This document shows, piece after piece, positions 1 through 5,335 of a stretch of 5,335 nt of DNA (positions within the stretch are counted from its first letter, which is position 1; every line of letters starts with the position of its first letter). The notes beneath the pieces are model-generated. The model did no database searches. It had not been told where the DNA came from and saw only the letters and a list, made by a program, of their open reading frames with translations. The stretch comes from Actinomycetes bacterium. GTDB taxonomy: Bacteria > Actinomycetota > Acidimicrobiia > Acidimicrobiales > Acidimicrobiaceae. The translations under genes were made by a program, and so were the position numbers. Where the stretch lies: NCBI GenBank assembly GCA_021823045.1, contig JAKAPB010000173.1, forward strand, positions 1-5,335, read 5' to 3'.

Positions 1-210
1 GTCGTCCGGGCTGGTTTCAACCCGGCTGGTGTTGATGGCATAAGACCTGGGTGTCCGCTTGGCACTCAGGCTGCCTGAGCCAGCAATCCCCCGGATTTAT
101 CCGTGGGGAGGTTTCAACTGCCTCTACCCGGTTTCCGGGCAGAAGTTTAATATCAGATCTTGCCTACCGGTTCTCCGTAGCCGGAGAAGTTGAGAACACT
201 GCAGGAATGT
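1..210. other. Hairpin-rich non-coding stretch, possible structured RNA or leader
   Basis: No reading frame here resembles a known protein. Five short inverted repeats follow each other: CCGGG/CCCGG (6-10 with 21-25), CTCAGG/CCTGAG (65-70 with 74-79), a CCCC-C-GGAT/ATCC-GT-GGGG stem (about 88-108), CCCGG/CCGGG with a TTT loop (127-131 with 135-139), and TTCTCCG/CGGAGAA with a TAGC loop (171-177 with 182-188). The nonamer GGTTTCAAC occurs at 13-21 and again at 110-118. Such density suggests a folded RNA, but I recognise no tRNA, tmRNA, RNase P, SRP or named riboswitch consensus. The strand is unknown. On the minus strand it would lie downstream of the terminator at 211-269 and upstream of whatever lies left of the window, so a leader is possible. 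Confidence 0.35.
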
Positions 211-269
211 ACAACAAAAGAAGGTAGGTGACGAGCTGGCCTAGCTGCCAGATCACAGCGTCTCCTACC
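211..269 (-). terminator. Factor-independent terminator of the RAM-domain gene
   Basis: Read on the minus strand, GGTAGG (269-264) pairs with CCTACC (228-223). After one A-A mismatch GACG pairs with CGTC, and an inner CTGGC/GCCAG stem closes a six-base loop. The stem is followed directly by the T-rich run TTCTTTTGTTGT (222-211). The hairpin starts 39 bases after the stop codon of the RAM-domain gene, the expected place for its terminator. On the plus strand the stem is followed by CTTGG rather than a T-run, so it should act in one direction only. Confidence 0.75.
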
Positions 270-308
270 CTTGGCTAGAGACATTGCGGCCACTTGAGAG
301 TCTTCGGC

Positions 309-542
309 TTAGATGATTTCGGTCAGCGGACAAGTAAGTGTGCGAGTGACCCCCGGAATGATCTGAATGGACTCGACTACTACCTTGCCGATCCCGTCGA
401 TGTCCGAAGAATCGACCAGTGCGACGATATCGTAGGGTCCGATCACTCCGTCTGCCCTTTTCACTTGGGATACTTCACGCAAGGCCGGAAGGACCTTTAG
501 CGAGTATCCAATTTCAGTCTGAATCAGTACGTAAGCCTGCAA
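309..542 (-). CDS. Stand-alone Lrp/AsnC ligand-binding (RAM) domain protein
   Basis: This 77-residue protein consists only of the RAM effector-binding fold of the Lrp/AsnC (feast/famine) regulators and has no helix-turn-helix. It starts with QAYVLIQTE, carries the family-typical GPYDIVA (residues 35-41) and ends with IPGVTRTLTC (62-71). Such RAM-only proteins are common in Actinobacteria, form dimers or larger rings, and are thought to bind amino acids or similar small molecules. Without a DNA-binding domain this one cannot regulate alone, and its partner is unknown. I chose the TTG at 542 because the family begins just before QAYVLIQTE; TTAGG lies upstream. A TTG at 581 would add 13 hydrophilic residues and is a real alternative. 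It is divergent from the DUF5522-like gene and lies on the same strand as thiL, about 540 bases downstream of it, with the opposite-strand gene between them. A strong terminator follows. Confidence 0.85.
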   Translation of the reverse strand: MQAYVLIQTEIGYSLKVLPALREVSQVKRADGVIGPYDIVALVDSSDIDGIGKVVVESIQIIPGVTRTLTCPLTEII

Positions 543-582
543 CTTGGAACCTAACTTGTGTTCTTCTCTTTCGGACCGCAAA

Positions 583-605
583 GAGTCCTAGGCAATCTTA
601 GGCTC
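583..605. repeat. Small imperfect inverted repeat in a divergent intergenic region
   Basis: GAG-T-CCTA (583-590) is mirrored by TAGG-CTC (599-605), with one unpaired T. It sits in the 181-base gap between the minus-strand RAM gene and the plus-strand DUF5522-like gene, so it could be an operator or a short hairpin. If the RAM gene actually starts at 581, the site would lie immediately upstream of that start. I found no convincing -35/-10 pair in this gap. A chance repeat is quite possible. Confidence 0.2.
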
Positions 606-710
606 TCAATTGGCAACGCTCGCTCGAAATCTGGGTTGTTGCAGACATTCTCAGGGGATCTACAGGCAAGCCGGTCGATTAAAGTTGGGTTGTCTAAAGT
701 GCGAGCATCG

Positions 711-718
711 AGGAGGTG
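711..718 (+). promoter_or_regulatory. Ribosome binding site that fixes the DUF5522-like start
   Basis: AGGAGGTG is a near-perfect Shine-Dalgarno sequence, five bases before a GTG at 724. The open frame extends upstream to an ATG at 610, but that start lacks a comparable site, and the extra residues do not look like family sequence. Confidence 0.8.
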
Positions 719-723
719 CGACA

Positions 724-1002
724 GTGGAGTTGGTCGAGATCATGAATCGTCTCGATGAGACGATCGCCTACCCTGCGCAGCGTCGTTTTGAATACCGAGA
801 CCAGTGGGCCAGCGCGAGGATCAAAATTCACCTCGAAGCAATGATTGCACATCGGGATGGATACTCTGACCCAAGAGATGGCCTGTTTGTCTTCAACGCA
901 CTCGTTCACTTATCCCGAGGATATTGCTGCAATAACCTCTGCCGCCACTGCCCCTTCGTCGGCGGACCGAGGCGGCCGAAGGACTTTGTGCTAGAAATAT
1001 GA
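724..1002 (+). CDS. Small cysteine-motif protein, DUF5522-like
   Basis: The protein has 92 residues and starts at GTG behind a strong Shine-Dalgarno site. The C-terminal half matches the small DUF5522 family: a DPRDGLFVF segment (residues 50-58), then SRGYCC (64-69), then CRHCPF (73-78). The family hallmark is RGYCCGxGCRHCPY. Here the cysteines C68, C69, C73 and C76 are all kept, but the two glycines are replaced, giving CCNNLCRHCPF. Four clustered cysteines and a histidine suggest metal binding (zinc or iron-sulfur), which is inference; the family has no established function as far as I know. The N-terminal half (residues 1-48) is probably helical, charged and unfamiliar to me. The protein has no signal peptide or membrane segment, so it is probably cytoplasmic. 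It stands alone on its strand, divergent from the RAM gene and convergent with thiL. Confidence 0.75.
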   Translation: MELVEIMNRLDETIAYPAQRRFEYRDQWASARIKIHLEAMIAHRDGYSDPRDGLFVFNALVHLSRGYCCNNLCRHCPFVGGPRRPKDFVLEI

Positions 1003-1025
1003 ACTTCTTTGCTGGGTTTTGGGGA

Positions 1026-1040
1026 CGCTTGTCTCAAGCG
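1026..1040. terminator. Perfect short hairpin between convergent genes, weak terminator candidate
   Basis: CGCTTG-TCT-CAAGCG is a perfect six-base-pair stem with a three-base loop, in the 80-base gap between the ends of the DUF5522-like gene and thiL. Neither strand shows a T-run after it, so it does not meet the usual factor-independent pattern. It may only mark the junction or contribute to RNA end protection. Confidence 0.25.
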
Positions 1041-1082
1041 AGAGCTAATTCTCCAGGGGAAAACCTAAGAGGTACTTGGATC

Positions 1083-2012
1083 TCAGTGTAGATATCCTAA
1101 GGGGAGAGCTTGTTGACCGAGTATCTCCCTGTGTTCAGGGCCTTCTTGGACGATCCCGATCCGGATTGGTTCATTTAGGTCGTTAGCTTTGAACCTAGTT
1201 TCGACCTCCGCTGGGCGATTTGTAGCGAAAATGAGCTCGAAGTCTTCTCCACCATATATCGCTTCTTCAAGGGTCGCCCCTTCCTGTATGGGAATGTTGT
1301 CCACTTTGAATCCACAATTCGAGGCGTCGGCCATACGCCAAAGGTCGATTGCTAACCCATCAGATATATCCATCGCCGCCACTACCCCCATCTCGGCGAG
1401 CAAGATTCCTTCCTTGATTCGGGCTAGTGGGTGGAGGTGTCTTTTGGCCCTGGTTGAAGCATGCGATGCGTTGCTTGAACCCTTCAACTCTCGTAATCCA
1501 GCGGCGGATCCTCCAAGGGGGCCGGTGACGAATATTGTGCTTCCGGCGGCCAAATTGGATCTCAGCATGGGATTTCTACCGAAATGTCCGCCAACGACGG
1601 AGATGGATACGACGATCGAGGCACCATCGGAAAGATCTCCTCCGATTACGACGATTCCGTACTCTTCGCAGGCCGATGCAATGCCAGATTGGATTTCAGC
1701 AACATTGGTGTCCTTGGGCGCCGAAATCGTCACCGTTGCAAATAGCGGAGTGGCCCCCATTGCCGCTAGGTCAGAGATGTTGACCGCAACGGCCTTGTAT
1801 CCGACATCTTTTGGGGCGAAATACGCCATGTCAAAATGGACGTTTTCGGCTATCAGATCGGCACATAGCGAATATCTATTTTCCTGTAAAACGACCACAG
1901 CGGCGTCATCTCCGGGGCCAATTTCGAGAAATTCCAGTCCCTTGCCCGATCCGATCGGGCCGACTTTGGATAAAATCCCAAGTAGATGAGCCTCGTTCCA
2001 TGCGGATTCCAA
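1083..2012 (-). CDS. thiL: Thiamine-monophosphate kinase
   Basis: ThiL uses ATP to phosphorylate thiamine monophosphate to thiamine pyrophosphate, the last step of cofactor synthesis, in the cytoplasm. From the chosen start it has 309 residues, normal for the family. The PurM/ThiL-type ATP-binding fold shows in order: GPGDDAAVV (33-41), with the metal-binding aspartates D35 and D36; CADLIAENVHFD (50-61); KAVAVNISDLAAMGA (73-87); IGGDLSDG (123-130); VTGPLGGSAAGL (162-173); AMDISDGLAIDL (213-224); and the signature GGEDFELIF (254-262). The end, LPLGYLH, resembles the usual GYxHF-type tail. I chose TTG at 2012 because AAGGAG lies seven bases upstream. A GTG at 2057 would add 15 residues but has no good ribosome site. 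The gene is divergent from pckG, and no other thiamine gene is visible nearby. Confidence 0.93.
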   Translation of the reverse strand: MESAWNEAHLLGILSKVGPIGSGKGLEFLEIGPGDDAAVVVLQENRYSLCADLIAENVHFDMAYFAPKDVGYKAVAVNISDLAAMGATPLFATVTISAPKDTNVAEIQSGIASACEEYGIVVIGGDLSDGASIVVSISVVGGHFGRNPMLRSNLAAGSTIFVTGPLGGSAAGLRELKGSSNASHASTRAKRHLHPLARIKEGILLAEMGVVAAMDISDGLAIDLWRMADASNCGFKVDNIPIQEGATLEEAIYGGEDFELIFATNRPAEVETRFKANDLNEPIRIGIVQEGPEHREILGQQALPLGYLH

Positions 2013-2019
2013 ACAAGCT

Positions 2020-2025
2020 CTCCTT
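2020..2025 (-). promoter_or_regulatory. Ribosome binding site supporting a TTG start of thiL
   Basis: On the minus strand AAGGAG is followed by seven bases (AGCTTGT) and then TTG at 2012. This spacing is ideal, whereas the upstream GTG at 2057 is preceded only by a weak GGTAAG. It lies inside the longer possible reading frame and argues for the shorter protein. Confidence 0.6.
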
Positions 2026-2091
2026 GCTAATTCCTGCAAAAATGGGTAGAGCCCCACCGGAGCTTACCGGGACGCTCTGCTGGTTCATTTG

Positions 2092-2097
2092 ATTATG
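2092..2097 (-). promoter_or_regulatory. Possible -10 element for thiL
   Basis: On the minus strand CATAAT matches the sigma-70 -10 consensus at five of six bases and lies about 80 bases before the preferred thiL start. No good -35 hexamer is found at 16-18 bases upstream, so this is only a candidate. I could not pick a credible promoter for the divergent pckG in the same gap. Confidence 0.2.
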
Positions 2098-2150
2098 GTG
2101 ACTTACTAGGCAAAAATGGCGTAGCCTGTATGAATCCGAAATTTTACTTC

Positions 2151-2159
2151 AGGAAGGGG
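2151..2159 (+). promoter_or_regulatory. Ribosome binding site of pckG
   Basis: The purine-rich AGGAAGGGG ends eight bases before the ATG at 2168, confirming that start. Confidence 0.75.
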
Positions 2160-2167
2160 CAAACTAC

Positions 2168-3970
2168 ATGGCTGAAGTAGTAACCCGAAATAAGAAACTC
2201 CTCGACTGGGTGAACGAGGTCAAAGAACTTTGTACACCCGAAGCGGTGCATTGGTGTGATGGCTCCGAGGCGGAGAAGGATCTCCTAATCGAGGGGATGC
2301 TCGAGTCGAAGACACTAAAGAGACTAAATCCGCAAATTAGGCCCGACAGCTACTGGGCGGGATCCGATCCACGCGATGTTGCTCGAGTTGAAGACAGGAC
2401 CTTTATTTGCTCAGAGAAAGAGGAGGACGCCGGTCCCTCCAATAATTGGCGTGAACCTTCCGAGATGCGCGCGACGCTGCGGTCTCTCTTCAGAGGGTCG
2501 ATGGCCGGGAGAACAATGTACGTGGTCCCATTTTCAATGGGTCCGATCGGGTCCAAATTCTCAATAATTGGGGTCGAAATAACCGATTCGGCCTATGTGG
2601 CTGTGTCGATGGGGATAATGGCTCGCATGGGCAAAGAAGTTCTCAATGCACTCGGAGACGACGGTGAGTTCGTCCCCGCGCTTCACTCCGTCGGTGCTCC
2701 CCTTCAGGCCGGTCAGCAAGACGTCCCCTGGCCGTGCAACCCGGACAATCGTTACATTGTCCATTTCCCTGAGACTCGGGAGATCTGGTCTTTTGGTTCG
2801 GGATATGGAGGCAATGCGCTGTTAGGTAAGAAGTGTCTTGCCCTTCGGATCGCGTCCGTCGTCGCCCATGACGAGGGGTGGCTCGCGGAGCACATGCTGA
2901 TTCTAAAGCTCACTTCGCCTCAGGGAGCAGTCAAGTACGTAGCCGGAGCTTTCCCATCAGCCTGCGGAAAGACCAACCTGGCGATGGTAGTCCCAACGCT
3001 ACCCGGCTGGAGTGTCGAGACCGTAGGTGATGATATCTGCTGGATGAGATTCGGTGAAGACGGACAGCTGTGGGCGGTCAACCCCGAGGCAGGGTTTTTC
3101 GGAGTGGCTCCTGGGACTTCGGAGCAGACGAATCCAAACGCACTTCACACCCTAAGCAAGGAAACGATCTTTACCAATACCGCAGTTACTTCTGATGGAG
3201 ACGTCTGGTGGGAAGGTCTTACTGATGAACCACCGGCCGATCTGACCGATTGGAAAGGCAACCCTTGGACTAAGGGTACCGCTACCCCAGCGTCGCATCC
3301 AAATGCCCGCTTTACGGTCTCAGTCAAAAACGGTCCCTCGATCGCTTCCGAGTGGGAGGACCCACGGGGAGTGCCGATCTCTGCGATACTTTTCGGGGGC
3401 CGCAGGGCTTCCTTAATTCCGCTGGTTACCGAGGCGAGGGACTGGGAGCACGGAATATTTCTAGGGTCTGTCCTCGCTTCGGAGACGACCGCAGCAGCAG
3501 ACGGGAAGGTCGGAAATTTACGCCGTGACCCCTTTGCGATGCTTCCATTTTGTGGCTACAACATGGCGGACTACTTTGGGCATTGGCTTAGCGTAGGCGC
3601 CGGAGCCGACCAATCTAAGCTCCCCAAGATTTTCCTTGTCAACTGGTTCAGGCGTTCTGACAAAGGCAAGTTTCTATGGCCGGGATACGGCGATAACTCC
3701 AGGGTTCTCGAGTGGGTGGCGAAAAGGGTGGATGGAAGCGTCGGCTACCAAGAGACCGCATTGGGCAGGGTACCTACCATCGATGGAATTAATACAGAAG
3801 GGTTGGCTATCTCTGAAGAAGCCCTCAAGGAACTGGTCAGAGTGGATGTTAACTTGCTAGCCGACGAGGTCGATTCGATCCGGGAGCACTATAGCCAGTT
3901 TGGCGAGCGGCTCCCCGCAGAGCTGGCGACGCAACTATCTCTGCTAGCTAAAGGGGCTGTGAAGGCCTAG
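2168..3970 (+). CDS. pckG: Phosphoenolpyruvate carboxykinase (GTP)
   Basis: This cytoplasmic enzyme interconverts oxaloacetate plus GTP with phosphoenolpyruvate, CO2 and GDP; it is the entry step of gluconeogenesis and can run in the anaplerotic direction. At 600 residues it is full length for the GTP class. Visible elements are [22 protein letters not shown] (from residue 101) of the substrate-binding domain; the metal-ligand region with K221/K222 and H242; the P-loop FPSACGKTN (262-270), with the reactive cysteine C266 typical of GTP enzymes; the kinase-2 motif GDDICWM (287-293), whose D289 should bind Mn2+; the mobile lid around [10 protein letters not shown] (438-447); and the guanine-binding [15 protein letters not shown] (492-506). 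ATG at 2168 has a good ribosome site. The gene is monocistronic: thiL is divergent upstream and a strong terminator follows 24 bases after the stop. All key residues are present, so it should be active. Confidence 0.98.
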   Translation: MAEVVTRNKKLLDWVNEVKELCTPEAVHWCDGSEAEKDLLIEGMLESKTLKRLNPQIRPDSYWAGSDPRDVARVEDRTFICSEKEEDAGPSNNWREPSEMRATLRSLFRGSMAGRTMYVVPFSMGPIGSKFSIIGVEITDSAYVAVSMGIMARMGKEVLNALGDDGEFVPALHSVGAPLQAGQQDVPWPCNPDNRYIVHFPETREIWSFGSGYGGNALLGKKCLALRIASVVAHDEGWLAEHMLILKLTSPQGAVKYVAGAFPSACGKTNLAMVVPTLPGWSVETVGDDICWMRFGEDGQLWAVNPEAGFFGVAPGTSEQTNPNALHTLSKETIFTNTAVTSDGDVWWEGLTDEPPADLTDWKGNPWTKGTATPASHPNARFTVSVKNGPSIASEWEDPRGVPISAILFGGRRASLIPLVTEARDWEHGIFLGSVLASETTAAADGKVGNLRRDPFAMLPFCGYNMADYFGHWLSVGAGADQSKLPKIFLVNWFRRSDKGKFLWPGYGDNSRVLEWVAKRVDGSVGYQETALGRVPTIDGINTEGLAISEEALKELVRVDVNLLADEVDSIREHYSQFGERLPAELATQLSLLAKGAVKA

Positions 3971-3993
3971 GTGGGTGGCGGATTTTAGATTCT

Positions 3994-4030
3994 AAAAGGG
4001 GGAGCTCCAAATGGAGCTCCCCCTTTTTTT
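3994..4030 (+). terminator. Strong factor-independent terminator of pckG, probably bidirectional
   Basis: GGGGGAGCTCC (3998-4008) pairs perfectly with GGAGCTCCCCC (4013-4023) around a four-base AAAT loop. Seven T follow (4024-4030), and AAAA before the stem can extend the pairing with four of them. On the minus strand the same stem is followed by TTTTAGA, and it lies 28 bases past the stop of the convergent exported-protein gene, so it may end both transcripts, more weakly in that direction. Confidence 0.93.
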
Positions 4031-4057
4031 CGGTTGGGTTTGACGTGGTTGGAGTTT

Positions 4058-5041
4058 TCAGGCGTTAGTCGCTCCAGGAGGGGTAGTCGGCTGGCCTTGT
4101 GGCCCGCCAAAGCCGCCGTTGAAGTTATGGGCGCCAGCGCCTGGTGCGATCCCGATTGTGCTAGCCGTTATCGTCGAGCCCGAAAGATTCCCTTCTACCA
4201 TGACGTGGGTGCCATTCGTGATGCTCGATAGAGTCGGGGCGGTTCCACCCGGTCCCCTGTAAGTTGTCGAGGAGTTGACCATGACGCTATAGGTCGCTCC
4301 AGCCTGTGTAGTCAGGGTAAAGCCGGTGGTAGTAACGGCGGAAGCGGTTCCACCATATCTCGGGACGGCGATGTCGACCATGGTTGCGTCTAAAGATGTG
4401 TGGTCGGATGATATGGAGCCGTATGCGACGACCTTTTCGCCAGTGGTTACGTTGTCGGTTGAAGAGGCCGTCGCCCCTCCGGTGGCGAACTGAGTGGCAC
4501 TATTGAGATCGATGGTCCGGTAAAAGCCTTGTCGGTCCTGGATGACTATCGTCGTCGACCCGGCAGAGATTACCTTTCCGGCCAAGGTTGGCTGGAAGAT
4601 TTCGACACTGGCTGCTGTTACTGATTTTGCAGATGGTGATAGATTTTGGTTGGTCGGCCGGACCATTACCAGCTCGCCAAGTGTGACAGAGGTTGGCTGG
4701 GTAGTGACGCCGAATTCGTGGTAGGTAGTCGATGATGTTGTATCGACGCTTACCGATGCCCCATTATTTGCCGAGATGGTGAAACTGCCGCTACCGATCG
4801 ACGATACCTTGCCTGCTAAGCCGTCTAGGCCAGCGCCGGGACCCCTGCGCCACCCGCCTGGGCGGCCGGGGCCGGGTAGACCTTGGCTTGTGGTGGCAGA
4901 CGATGACGCTATCGCCGAGTTGGTAGTTTGTGTATTCGACGAGGCCGAAGCAATGCCAAAGGCTCCTACGGAGAGGCCCAGAGATATTGCAAGGGTGTAG
5001 CTGAGCTTTTTGAGCGGAATCGCCTTTATTGTGCGTTTCAT
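4058..5041 (-). CDS. Exported repeat protein with three DUF5666-like beta domains
   Basis: The protein has 327 residues. Residues 1-33 form a Sec-type signal peptide: a basic start (K2, R3, K6, K11, K12), a hydrophobic stretch LAISLGLSVGAFGIA, and a likely cut after ASA (31-33). A Ser/Thr-rich linker and a Pro/Gly/Arg-rich segment (55-71) follow. Three similar units of about 70 residues come next (about 75-148, 153-226 and 229-299), each with a GKV-S-like opening, a TI-I or FTL strand, an S-T-Y/F-type strand, then a G-x-V-M/V-V strand and an A-T/S-x-V/I-x-I ending. This resembles DUF5666 repeats, predicted small beta barrels in secreted bacterial proteins. The tail is Gly/Pro-rich. No cysteine is present and there is no second membrane segment or LPxTG motif, so it is probably released or loosely held at the surface. 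The function is unknown. ATG follows AAGGAG by five bases. It is downstream of hemH on the same strand and convergent with pckG. Confidence 0.8.
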   Translation of the reverse strand: MKRTIKAIPLKKLSYTLAISLGLSVGAFGIASASSNTQTTNSAIASSSATTSQGLPGPGRPGGWRRGPGAGLDGLAGKVSSIGSGSFTISANNGASVSVDTTSSTTYHEFGVTTQPTSVTLGELVMVRPTNQNLSPSAKSVTAASVEIFQPTLAGKVISAGSTTIVIQDRQGFYRTIDLNSATQFATGGATASSTDNVTTGEKVVAYGSISSDHTSLDATMVDIAVPRYGGTASAVTTTGFTLTTQAGATYSVMVNSSTTYRGPGGTAPTLSSITNGTHVMVEGNLSGSTITASTIGIAPGAGAHNFNGGFGGPQGQPTTPPGATNA

Positions 5042-5046
5042 CGGAT

Positions 5047-5052
5047 CTCCTT
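5047..5052 (-). promoter_or_regulatory. Ribosome binding site of the exported-protein gene
   Basis: On the minus strand AAGGAG is followed by five bases (ATCCG) and then ATG at 5041. It fixes the start just before the basic end of the signal peptide. Confidence 0.8.
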
Positions 5053-5116
5053 CTTGTTTGAGGTTGTCAACTAGATATTCGGAGATGAAGCTTTGGTTCC
5101 ACTTGAATTACTCTCC

Positions 5117-5146
5117 GAAAAGCCGGGGAATGATCTTTTGCCGGCT
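5117..5146 (-). terminator. Weak hairpin terminator candidate after hemH
   Basis: On the minus strand AGCCGG (5146-5141) pairs with CCGGCT (5126-5121) around a 14-base loop, followed by a short TTTTC run (the first T is the last stem base). It begins eight bases after the hemH stop. The large loop and short T-run make termination incomplete at best, so read-through into the exported-protein gene is possible. Confidence 0.4.
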
Positions 5147-5153
5147 GAATTCA

Positions 5154-5335
5154 CTACTTGGTTTTAGCTAGGAGACAGCAGTTGACTTCACAGGAGTCCT
5201 TTGGATTTAGCATGCCAGGGTAGGTTGGGGCATGGTAGGAGGGTTCTATTTGCTCTTGGACGAGGTCGGCGGCCATTGAGATGAAAGCGTTGTTGTTGGA
5301 AGCAGTGGGTACGCGATAGAAGTCAATTCCAAGAT
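5154..5335 (-). CDS. hemH: Ferrochelatase (coproporphyrin type likely), C-terminal 59 residues
   Basis: This open frame enters from the right edge, with its first complete codon at 5333, and ends at TAG (5154-5156). Its sequence begins GIDFYRVPTASNNNAFISM and continues AADLVQEQI, which fits the end of ferrochelatase, where a G-I-x-F-x-R-x-P strand leads to N-x-x-x-F-I-x-x-x-A-D-L-V. The extension ends with DSCEVNCC (residues 47-54 of the fragment), like the C-x3-C-C tail (CPVGCC type) I recall from actinobacterial enzymes. Several of these carry a [2Fe-2S] cluster, so these cysteines are likely ligands. The enzyme inserts Fe2+ into a porphyrin, in Actinobacteria usually coproporphyrin III. 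The catalytic histidine and glutamate lie outside the window, so activity cannot be judged. It is cut by the window edge, not visibly broken. Confidence 0.75.
   Translation of the reverse strand, partial: LGIDFYRVPTASNNNAFISMAADLVQEQIEPSYHAPTYPGMLNPKDSCEVNCCLLAKTK

Noticed and set aside
1..78. Plus-strand tail of an upstream gene ending with TGA at 76-78
   Set aside because: The 25-residue translation resembles nothing I know, and the other frames also close early; the stretch is dominated by hairpins.
1..130. GGTTTCAAC repeats as a CRISPR array
   Set aside because: Only two nine-base copies, 97 bases apart, with unlike flanks; there is no 25-37 base repeat and no regular spacing.
610..723. 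Longer form of the DUF5522-like protein from ATG at 610
   Set aside because: The start lacks a good ribosome site, while a near-perfect one precedes GTG at 724; the extra residues do not resemble the family.
1189..1989. Long plus-strand open frame of 266 codons
   Set aside because: It lies wholly antisense within thiL, whose motifs are clear, and its translation has no recognisable domain.
5064..5072. Perfect TTGACA (minus strand) as a -35 box for the exported-protein gene
   Set aside because: A -10 at the usual distance would fall on the ribosome binding site and start codon, so it cannot drive a normal leader.
5080..5100. GGAACC (minus strand, 5100-5095) as an ECF sigma-factor -35 element
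   Set aside because: No CGTC/CGTT-like -10 appears 16-17 bases downstream; the sequence there is ATATCTAG.

Overview
The window looks like chromosomal DNA from an actinobacterium of moderate GC content. The clues are a GTP-type PEP carboxykinase, a stand-alone Lrp/AsnC ligand-binding (RAM) domain protein, a ferrochelatase tail with a C-x3-C-C motif of the kind seen in actinobacterial enzymes, and frequent TTG/GTG starts behind strong Shine-Dalgarno sites. A low-GC member of the Acidimicrobiia is my best guess, but that is inference and no marker gene here proves it.

Layout. Positions 1-210 hold no convincing gene, but they carry five GC-rich hairpins in a row and could be a structured RNA or leader. 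A factor-independent terminator on the minus strand (211-269) closes a small minus-strand RAM-domain gene (309-542). Divergent from it, on the plus strand, is a 92-residue protein with a cysteine motif close to the DUF5522 family (724-1002). It faces thiL, thiamine-monophosphate kinase, on the minus strand (1083-2012). A short intergenic region then separates thiL from the divergent pckG, GTP-dependent PEP carboxykinase (2168-3970). A very strong hairpin terminator (3994-4030) lies between pckG and a convergent minus-strand gene for an exported protein with three similar beta-rich repeats (4058-5041). The right edge holds the last 59 residues of a minus-strand ferrochelatase (5154-5335), whose N-terminal part lies outside the window.

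The genes are mostly independent housekeeping functions: thiamine pyrophosphate formation, gluconeogenesis/anaplerosis, and haem synthesis. They do not form one operon, because most neighbours are divergent or convergent. The only same-strand neighbours are thiL and the RAM gene, which are interrupted by the opposite-strand DUF5522-like gene, and hemH with the exported-protein gene, which are separated by 112 bases containing a weak hairpin. I see no mobile element, CRISPR array, tRNA or rRNA. The least explained parts are the hairpin-rich left end and the exported repeat protein.
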